Below are positions 32,930-38,354 of a stretch of 38,354 nt of DNA, one piece after another. Made by a program: the position numbers and the translations under genes. The DNA comes from a virus, in the IMG/VR virus record IMGVR_UViG_3300042398_000318, positions 1 to 38,354 of that record; one strand, 5' to 3'. The first letter of the stretch is position 1. Every line of letters begins with the position of its first letter. Below the pieces are notes generated by a model that saw nothing but the letters and a program-made list of their open reading frames with translations, made no database searches and had not been told where the DNA came from.

Positions 32930-33746
32930 CGTAGTCTCCTAATTCAAGATTGAAAGTATCGTCTAGTATCATTAGAGCAATCACGCAGTATCCAACGATA
33001 TCCATAAGTGTATCATTGGTTGACTCGTGGAATGCTTTTGTGTTTCTGTTTTTTAAGTTGTCTAGTCGTTCAATCTTGTCGCTGAGACGGACAACTACTC
33101 CGTACATCCCGAAGCGGTTTATGTTGCCGTGACCATAGTCGTGCTGTTTACGGCACAGGGTTGCTACCATTTCCCCTGTGTCCCATGTCTCTGCAAAACG
33201 CATCTCGTTAATAGCTGACACTGCGATGTCGGTAAACGTTTCCTGCCTGACCATGACCTCCCGGTCGGTTCGGTATACAGCCTCTAGTGCTGTGATGTAT
33301 GAGCGCATGCGTTCAATGTCTAGTGGTTCGGAATCTTCTGTGCTTCCTAGTCCTGCGATGTACATCACCCATTGCATGGCTGATTGTTCCCATGTGTCGG
33401 CTAGACGGATTGATTTGCGGATTGTTGTGTTTGCTGACATTGCTACCTTTAGCTTTTCAAACGCCTGATTACGCAGGCGCCATACGTGTGTTTTTGTCAT
33501 GTTCAGTTCGTCGGCAATCTTCTGTAAAGATTTGCCTTCGCTTATACATGCGTTGATTATCCACAAATCTCGTGGTTCTAGGTCGTCTACTATTGATGCT
33601 ACGGCTTCCCGTAGCACCAGTAGTTCCTCGTTGGAGGTTGGTGGTTCCTCAAAGGGTTTGGTCTGCATGAGCGCTTCAATGTCCGTGTCGGGACTTCGGT
33701 CAGCGGTTGACCTGATGGGTCTGAACTCATTCATCATACAGTTCAC
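32904..33746 (-). CDS. Sigma-region-4-like HTH fused to a DUF1599/Nmad1-like domain
   Basis: The 280-residue product (GTG start 33746; ATG 33737 also fits) has two recognisable parts. Residues 43-101 resemble sigma-70 region 4: an initiating helix REAVASIVDDLEPRD, then ISEGKSLQKIADELN with HTH turn MTKTHVWRLRNQAFEKL. Residues 193-265 carry the pattern of DUF1599 (nucleotide modification associated domain 1): LCRKQHDYGHGNINRFG, VVVRLSDKIERLDNL and NDTLMDIVGYCVIAL. The middle (105-190) is helical and unassigned. Such Nmad1 domains accompany DNA-base modification loci in phages; here no such genes are seen. It may redirect host RNA polymerase, act on nucleotides, or sense them. Near the end of the replication operon. 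Confidence 0.72.
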   Translation of the reverse strand: MNCMMNEFRPIRSTADRSPDTDIEALMQTKPFEEPPTSNEELLVLREAVASIVDDLEPRDLWIINACISEGKSLQKIADELNMTKTHVWRLRNQAFEKLKVAMSANTTIRKSIRLADTWEQSAMQWVMYIAGLGSTEDSEPLDIERMRSYITALEAVYRTDREVMVRQETFTDIAVSAINEMRFAETWDTGEMVATLCRKQHDYGHGNINRFGMYGVVVRLSDKIERLDNLKNRNTKAFHESTNDTLMDIVGYCVIALMILDDTFNLELGDYDGNTGTHE

Positions 33747-34188
33747 TGTACATCATGCTCATCACTTGGTCGGGTTCTATAATCCATCCTCGTGCTGGGT
33801 TGCTTGAGCGTCGTGCAAAGTCCATCATCTTCAGATTCTTTTTGTTTTTGCGGATGTACTTCTTGAGTCGCTTCACTGATACGACAATGAACGCACCGCC
33901 CGTACCATCTAGTGTGTATACATATACCCACCATTTTGCTTTAGTTACATTTATTCCGGAGGGGTTCCAAACTTGGTTTCCTTCTTCGTCTGTTTTGCGG
34001 AAAGGGTTTTGTTCAACCTCGACTGCCATCCTGCCATTCCTGTAGCGGTCTGTTTTGACTTCAAACGCTCCGTCGCTGAGCGAGTCAAGAAACGATTGTA
34101 CGAGTTTTTCTCCTTGTTGGCCATATGCTAAATCCTTTTGAAAGTTAAATTTGCTTGCTGGGATATCCCAGTCTGAGTTCTTTGTCAT
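33727..34188 (-). CDS. PD-(D/E)XK-type nuclease (putative)
   Basis: A 153-residue protein with GQQGEKLVQSFLDS (23-36), FEVKTDRYRNGRMAVEVE (42-59) and SGINVTKAKWWVYVY (about 77-91), the layout of small phage nucleases with the active site E27/E43-x-K45 and a following acidic residue. Enzymes of this pattern act on DNA, often in recombination or host DNA breakdown. The C-terminal part is basic (VKRLKKYIRKNKKNLK). Between the RusA gene and the sigma-like/Nmad1 gene, overlapping both. Confidence 0.72.
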   Translation of the reverse strand: MTKNSDWDIPASKFNFQKDLAYGQQGEKLVQSFLDSLSDGAFEVKTDRYRNGRMAVEVEQNPFRKTDEEGNQVWNPSGINVTKAKWWVYVYTLDGTGGAFIVVSVKRLKKYIRKNKKNLKMMDFARRSSNPARGWIIEPDQVMSMMYSELYDE

Positions 34189-34526
34189 CGTTTGGTTACC
34201 TGTAGTTTGTATACAAGCTTGTCGTCTGTGTATGCCACACCGTTAAGCCCGTCTAGGATTGACTTCGCATAGTTGTCAATGTCGCCCCGTAGTGGGCTAG
34301 GCTCAAGTGTATCATACTCTGTGACGGTCACCGTAAACTTATCCTTGTACAGACTAATGGACAGGGCGACTGGTTTCTCTGCGCAGAAACCATCGTACGC
34401 CTCGTTCACTAGCCGTTCAAACTCCAAGGTTTGGACGGGTGTAAACACCCGCCCTCGCCTGCCGAGTCTTGGTCGTTGTTTTACTTTCGGTTTGAACCTA
34501 AAGGTTTGGGTGTGTTTCCTATTCAT
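34185..34526 (-). CDS. rusA: RusA-like Holliday junction resolvase
   Basis: A 113-residue protein. It has the RusA pattern: FKPKVKQRPRLGRRG with a basic N-terminus, and the catalytic cluster RGDIDNYAKSILDGLNG (Asp82, Asp84, Lys88, Asp92) followed by AYTDDKLV with Asp101, Asp102 and Lys103. RusA cleaves four-way DNA junctions. It is coupled to primase upstream and nuclease downstream. Fits a recombination-linked replication set. Confidence 0.85.
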   Translation of the reverse strand: MNRKHTQTFRFKPKVKQRPRLGRRGRVFTPVQTLEFERLVNEAYDGFCAEKPVALSISLYKDKFTVTVTEYDTLEPSPLRGDIDNYAKSILDGLNGVAYTDDKLVYKLQVTKR

Positions 34527-35451
34527 TAGGTTGTGCTCCGAATACTATGTTGTATGACCGTTCAATGATTTTGATTAGTTCTTGTTCACCGTCCGAACGG
34601 AGATAGAACTTACCCCAACGCCCGTCTGCAGACCTAAGAATAGAAAGAGCTTCTCCAGCAGTAAGGCTGTTGTCCCTGAGTTTACATGCAAGTCTAAAGA
34701 GAGTTGAAGAACGGTCTGTCCCTTCAAGGGGTCCGTCTCTCCAGATGACGTAGGGGATTGCTCCTGCCCTTCTGAGCAGGACACGGACGTCTTCTGTGAC
34801 TCCTTCTTGAACGGCGTGGACCCTTTGTGGGGGTACATAGAGTGTGGCGATTCCTTCGAGGTGCTCGAGGGTTGTTCTGTGTTGCAATGCTTCGGACAAG
34901 AAACTGTGCAACCCCATTGGCTTGTCTTCTTCGTCCAGTATGATTCTTTCATCTAATCTTCCTTCGTATGCGTTTGGGTATGGCAGGCGCACATAGTTGC
35001 CGTATCCAGTACCGGCTGACTCCTGCTTTGGGTTTACTTCTTTTGCTGGATAGTTGATTGCTTGATGAGCTGCAAGGAATGCTCTGCGCATTGTCGCTGC
35101 TGGCACGAGGCTGTCTGCGAATACCCAAATGTGGTAGCCCTTGCGTGTCTTCTCAACCCATGCTTTGATATCTTTGACGGCGAACGCCATCTGCAGATTA
35201 CGTGCAGCGTCTAGGTCGTCGACATCAATGTCTGTGCATCCCCACACGCAGAACCAACTGGATTTGTATGGTACCAGTGGGTACACACCAATCAGTTCGT
35301 CACCCTGTAGGTGACCCATGAAGGTGTCGGGTGTCAATGGTTTGCGAACACAGCCACCAGTCCACGCTCCGTATACGTCTGCACGTCCACGGAATAGTGT
35401 GGTGAATGAGTCAACTAGGTATGGGGTTATCCCAACTCGGGCTGTTGCCAT
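34519..35451 (-). CDS. Primase (primase-polymerase/AEP-like)
   Basis: A 310-residue protein with a palm-like set of AEP primase motifs: CTDIDVDD (72-79) with Asp74 and Asp76, a basic Lys-Gly-Tyr-His motif in KTRKGYHIWVF (101-111), and YGNYVRLPYP (about 150-159). The C-terminal half is helical and may be a helicase-binding or primase C-terminal domain (LLRRAGAIPYVIWRDG, SILRSADGRWGKFYL). It would make primers, and some relatives extend DNA. It overlaps the helicase gene; no polymerase is evident, so it may also help extend or the host enzyme is used. Confidence 0.78.
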   Translation of the reverse strand: MATARVGITPYLVDSFTTLFRGRADVYGAWTGGCVRKPLTPDTFMGHLQGDELIGVYPLVPYKSSWFCVWGCTDIDVDDLDAARNLQMAFAVKDIKAWVEKTRKGYHIWVFADSLVPAATMRRAFLAAHQAINYPAKEVNPKQESAGTGYGNYVRLPYPNAYEGRLDERIILDEEDKPMGLHSFLSEALQHRTTLEHLEGIATLYVPPQRVHAVQEGVTEDVRVLLRRAGAIPYVIWRDGPLEGTDRSSTLFRLACKLRDNSLTAGEALSILRSADGRWGKFYLRSDGEQELIKIIERSYNIVFGAQPNE

Positions 35452-36482
35452 TGGGCCCTCCGCAGATACTGGTCAGGTAGTTCGCCATGCTTCAGTTCCC
35501 ACAGTCGTCCTGTCTTGATGTCTAGTTCGAAGTCAACATCGTCAACCAAGGTTCCACCCGGACGTTTGTTCTTCAACAAACTGAGTGTGACTGTGTACTC
35601 ATGGATGCGCTGGTCATACACAAGCGACTCCATACGCTCCTGCGCTTTCTCGCTGTGATTACGGTCTAGTCTTTCTCGCAGGTCGTTTATCTCTGCCATG
35701 ATTTCGTACTTCTTGCGTCGTACGCCGATGATTGATGTGGCTTGCTGTTCGCCACCGTAGGCACCTGATGACATGGTGAGTTTGCGTCCCTCTGCACCGC
35801 TGGAGCGTGAAGTCTGATGCAACACGAGCATTGGGATGTCGTGTCGACGTCCGAAGCCTTTGAGGTAGCCAGCTTTCTCGGGCACCATCTCTCCTGCTTC
35901 GACAAGTTCAAGATAGTCCACAACCATAAGGTCAGGCTTAGACCCCCAAACGTCGGACACTTCGCCGTAGGCTCGTTCCATGTCTGCGGGTACGAGAGGC
36001 TGGTCAAACACAGCAAGGTTGGGAAAGTCTTCCTCTGCTGTTTGTCTGAGCAAGTCAATCGCTTCCTTGTCGTCTTCTGCTACACGCTGTTCTAATATAC
36101 GAGCGTCAATGTTGTGGTGCATGCACACAAGTTTGGTGAGTACGAGTGTCTTGGGTTCGTCCGGGATAAATAGGGCGACCTTCTTGTCACGGTTGTTCCG
36201 CAACGTATGCAACAGCACTAGGGTTTTGCCACCGTGTGAGTAGCCGAGCATCATGGCTAGTTCGCCTGGGGCGATGCCACGCATCTCGTTATCGATGGGT
36301 TCAATACCTAGATAGACTCGTTCTTCGGGTGACTGTGCCCAGCGCACGAATGAGTGGGCTGCTTCTGTGAGTGGCACATAGTGTTTGTATTCACGGGGTA
36401 GAGACGAAGCAGGGGCCAACGCTGTTGCGTTGACCCCCACGTTGTCCCATCCCGCTTTGATGTCTTCAAGCGAGAGTCTCAA
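35427..36482 (-). CDS. Replicative DnaB/RecA-fold helicase (ATPase domain only)
   Basis: A 351-residue protein. Walker A GYSHGGKT (80-87) follows APGELAMML, Walker B LMVVDY (185-190) is clear, and later motifs LVLHQTSRSSG (about 216-226), SSGAYGGEQQ and LKNKRPGG (about 309-316) match the DnaB-family hexameric helicase ATPase core. The N-terminal DnaB domain is absent: length is about 350 instead of about 450 residues. Its partner primase is encoded next and overlaps by 25 bases. It should unwind DNA at forks. Confidence 0.85.
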   Translation of the reverse strand: MRLSLEDIKAGWDNVGVNATALAPASSLPREYKHYVPLTEAAHSFVRWAQSPEERVYLGIEPIDNEMRGIAPGELAMMLGYSHGGKTLVLLHTLRNNRDKKVALFIPDEPKTLVLTKLVCMHHNIDARILEQRVAEDDKEAIDLLRQTAEEDFPNLAVFDQPLVPADMERAYGEVSDVWGSKPDLMVVDYLELVEAGEMVPEKAGYLKGFGRRHDIPMLVLHQTSRSSGAEGRKLTMSSGAYGGEQQATSIIGVRRKKYEIMAEINDLRERLDRNHSEKAQERMESLVYDQRIHEYTVTLSLLKNKRPGGTLVDDVDFELDIKTGRLWELKHGELPDQYLRRAQWQQPELG

Positions 36483-36483
36483 A

Positions 36484-36873
36484 TCAGGCCCCCTTTGGTG
36501 GCCAGTATGCCTTTTCCTTGTCGTTCACGGCTTTGAACCATGGACGCTTTGGATTGGCTGCAAGGTCTGCACGGTTGTCGTACACTTCGGTAACACCGTC
36601 ACGCTGACAAGCGGATACAAGCCAGGATGGGATTGGACCTTGCTGGTCGTTCTTGATTCGCACAGAGAAGTCTGTTGAGGTTGCCTGTGGGAATGCTGTG
36701 GCTACGATTGCCTCGTCGGATGGTGCGCCTGCACCACCGTAGATTGCATTCATAAGCAGTTCGGTTACCGCATCAAAGTTGTCAGCAAACTGTGCAACGC
36801 TTGCGTTGTTAGTTGTGAGTTCCGATGCAATCTTTGCAGCGACCTGCGTGATGATTGATTTGTCCTTATCCAT
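36484..36873 (-). CDS. Hypothetical recombination-associated protein
   Basis: ATG 36873 is preceded by the near-ideal site GGAGGTTAACA, so it is preferred to an in-frame start at 36975. The 129-residue product has a helical N-terminal half (IITQVAAKIASELTTN, FADNFDAVTELLMNAIYGG) and a C-terminal segment GVTEVYDNRADLAANPKRPW and KAYWPPKGA, which resembles the C-terminal piece of small proteins next to phage exonucleases. It overlaps the nuclease gene. A DNA-binding helper of the nuclease or helicase is possible; not shown. Confidence 0.65.
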   Translation of the reverse strand: MDKDKSIITQVAAKIASELTTNNASVAQFADNFDAVTELLMNAIYGGAGAPSDEAIVATAFPQATSTDFSVRIKNDQQGPIPSWLVSACQRDGVTEVYDNRADLAANPKRPWFKAVNDKEKAYWPPKGA

Positions 36874-37723
36874 TGTTAACCTCCAATAGGTTGTTGTCGA
36901 TATCGCTAAGTCGTGAGCCCTTACAGATTGACCAGTATGGGCACCACTTTTCTGAACACAGTCCGTGTTGGTCATTTGCCATCCACGGTGTCTCCACTCC
37001 TAGTGATAAACATGATTGCAGTACAGATTGTACCTGATGCTTGAACCAGTCAACGTGCTGTTCGGTACGAATGACTGGAACGATTTGTCCGACGCTTTTT
37101 GATGTGCGTGTCATCACACCATAGTTGAAGCGTACGGGGTATGCCGGTGACCATCCGTTCTCTACACACGCATAAGCGTACGCTGAGGCTTGGATGGATT
37201 GGCGTTGCTTCTCGCCTTGGTAGTATTTACGGCCTGCTGTTTTCCAGTCCCAAATAATACCGTCAGGGTCGATGTAGTCAATAGTTCCACCCAGCCACAC
37301 GGACGGCTGTGCGTCGAACGGAAGGCTTGTGTCTTCGGGCAGGTCGTACAGTTTGACACCGAACTTCTGCTCACACACACCGCCCTTGGTAACGGACGGT
37401 GCGACGTCGCCGTGGAATGTCTTCATCAACGTGATGACGTACTCCCCCATGTGGGCGATACCGTTGGTTGAGTTGATACGGAATGGTTCTTCCTCAACGA
37501 GACGCTCAAGCTCTGCGTTGGCAACCCAGTAGGATTTTTCTACTTCGTCGTGTGTCAAGTAGTGTTCAATGCCTGCGTGTACGGCCGTACCGATGTGCGT
37601 TGCGTCTGACCCCATGCGCCACTCAGGCATTGTCACTGCCAATCGTGAACGCTCGGGGCAAATCATAATGTCATTCAGCCAGGATTGGCGTACCCATACT
37701 TTTCCGTCGTCGGCTACTCTCAT
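36866..37723 (-). CDS. Cas4/RecB-like PD-(D/E)XK exonuclease, probable iron-sulfur protein
   Basis: A 285-residue nuclease. Motifs: HIGTAVHAGIEHYL (43-56) with motif-I His, GGTIDYID (145-152) with Asp149, WDWKTA (158-163) with Asp159 and Lys161, and QSIQASAYAYA (175-185). One Cys near the start (Cys22) and three near the end (Cys256, Cys261, Cys267, in LCSEKWCPYWSICKG) fit the four-cysteine iron-sulfur site of Cas4 and AddB nucleases. It likely trims DNA ends for recombination. No CRISPR array or cas1 is nearby, so this is a phage recombination exonuclease, not a CRISPR gene. Confidence 0.86.
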   Translation of the reverse strand: MRVADDGKVWVRQSWLNDIMICPERSRLAVTMPEWRMGSDATHIGTAVHAGIEHYLTHDEVEKSYWVANAELERLVEEEPFRINSTNGIAHMGEYVITLMKTFHGDVAPSVTKGGVCEQKFGVKLYDLPEDTSLPFDAQPSVWLGGTIDYIDPDGIIWDWKTAGRKYYQGEKQRQSIQASAYAYACVENGWSPAYPVRFNYGVMTRTSKSVGQIVPVIRTEQHVDWFKHQVQSVLQSCLSLGVETPWMANDQHGLCSEKWCPYWSICKGSRLSDIDNNLLEVNNG

Positions 37724-38154
37724 AGTTCGCCTCGTCTTTCTAATCGTTGTCGAAGTTTGGTCACATACGACTTGTGGATGGTGACACCAAAGATGTCAAT
37801 CAGTTCCTGTCGTAGTGGCGTTGGTTGTTTGCCGTCTCTGATACCCTCCACCAAATAGTGGTAGGCATCGTCGGGCATGGTTCGTTTGTATCGTGTGGCG
37901 TACGATGGGTTAGCGTGCACAGGCGGGACTTCTAGTTCCTGTCTGTACTTGTGGATGGCTTGCCATGCTACGTCTGCTAGTTCAAACCAGTTCAGTAGTG
38001 TTCCGTTCCATTTACCGAAGTACGCAATGGCTTCACCGTTGTGCATCTCGTGTGGTATGGCAAGTTTGGTTGTGGTCGGCTTTGTAATGATGACATCACA
38101 TAAGCATTCAACGGGATGTTCGGGTACTCCGCATCCCTCGGGGCTGGCTGTCAT
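37720..38154 (-). CDS. Hypothetical protein with HTH-like C-terminus
   Basis: A 144-residue protein. The first 25 residues have Cys and His (EGCGVPEHPVECLCDV) that may bind metal. The C-terminal third, GKQPTPLRQELIDIFGVTI and YVTKLRQRLERR, has a helix-turn-helix look. The centre (YFGKWNGTLLNWFELADVAW) is aromatic. The ATG at 38154 follows AAGGAGAAC. It is the first of the replication set and may be a regulator or DNA-binding factor. The 5' part is repeated at 1-172. Confidence 0.65.
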   Translation of the reverse strand: MTASPEGCGVPEHPVECLCDVIITKPTTTKLAIPHEMHNGEAIAYFGKWNGTLLNWFELADVAWQAIHKYRQELEVPPVHANPSYATRYKRTMPDDAYHYLVEGIRDGKQPTPLRQELIDIFGVTIHKSYVTKLRQRLERRGEL

Positions 38155-38190
38155 GTTCTCCTTGTCATGTATCTGCTTACTGGTTCAGGT

Positions 38191-38215
38191 GCGCACGCCC
38201 TGCTGGGCGGTGCGC
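38191..38215 (-). other. GC-rich hairpin, right-end copy
   Basis: This is the copy of the hairpin 209-233 in the terminal overlap. It lies upstream of the ATG at 38154 and downstream of the (partly repeated) zinc-ribbon gene. Confidence 0.4.
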
Positions 38216-38293
38216 TTCTTGGTCTGATGACCCCACCCCCTGTTGTCCCCCTCCCCTGCGGTCGTAAGACTAACAGGGTGGGTTGGGAACCTG

Positions 38294-38354
38294 TCAACGC
38301 TTGACCATTTTGTAGGTCTTGCCGTTGTGCCCATAACAGGTTGGTGGCTCTTTC
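38294..38354 (-). CDS. Zinc-ribbon microprotein, 3' fragment in the terminal overlap
   Basis: These are the last 61 bases of the gene that is complete at 312-440; the rest lies past the window edge. The sequence is identical to the left copy. Confidence 0.7.
   Translation of the reverse strand, partial: KEPPTCYGHNGKTYKMVKR

Larger units (their letters stand above)
37983..38354. repeat. Right copy of the terminal repeat (contig overlap)
   Basis: This is the second copy of bases 1-372. It contains the 5' part of the leftward gene 37720-38154, the hairpin-rich gap after it, and the 3' end of the small zinc-ribbon gene seen complete at 312-440 (here 38294-38354). Both differences from the left copy fall in third codon positions of glycine codons (GGA/GGC and GGT/GGC), so they are silent. 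Confidence 0.93.

Noticed and set aside
36874-36975. An N-terminal extension of gene 36484-36873 (start at 36975).
   Set aside because: The extra 34 residues overlap the nuclease's conserved Cys region in another frame; GGAGG stands right before ATG 36873.

Overview
The window is an essentially complete genome of a short-tailed (podovirus-like) double-stranded DNA phage, probably assembled from a metagenome. The first 372 bases recur at the right end (37983-38354) with only two differences, so the contig closes into a circle of 37,982 bases and both window edges cut through the same leftward operon. A phage-encoded Rpf-type peptidoglycan enzyme, a family characteristic of Actinobacteria, points to an actinobacterial host. 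No close relative can be named from sequence alone.

Layout. (1) A leftward block starts at 7662, runs to position 1, continues (after circularisation) from 38154 and ends at 32175; it holds about 29 tightly coupled, often overlapping genes. Its first part (7662-312) has many small unknown proteins, a class-II glutamine amidotransferase next to a zinc-finger amidoligase, and the Rpf-like enzyme. Its second part (38154-32175) is the replication and recombination set: Cas4/RecB-like nuclease, RecA-fold helicase, primase-polymerase-like primase, RusA resolvase, a PD-(D/E)XK nuclease, and a fusion of a sigma-region-4-like HTH with a DUF1599/Nmad1-like domain. No DNA polymerase is recognisable. (2) A rightward block (7853-32139) carries terminase, holin candidate, portal, scaffold, capsid, a basic repeat protein, connector, tail nozzle, collar and collagen-like fibre proteins, internal virion proteins including one of 2692 residues, and an M15 peptidase endolysin. 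The blocks diverge from 7663-7846 and converge on a bidirectional terminator at 32150-32170.

Regulatory structure is unusually visible. A shared motif (GTAACGA, then a TATAG-like core) stands at the head of each late module and is a good candidate for a phage-specific late promoter. In the early region, five copies of a CTCCCC/GGGGAG palindrome lie beside stop codons and in leaders, and one lies in frame inside the Rpf gene; two leaders also share a double-hairpin architecture.

The most interesting candidates are the amidotransferase/amidoligase pair with zinc modules on both proteins, the sigma-like/Nmad1 fusion, the late motif series and the palindrome family.
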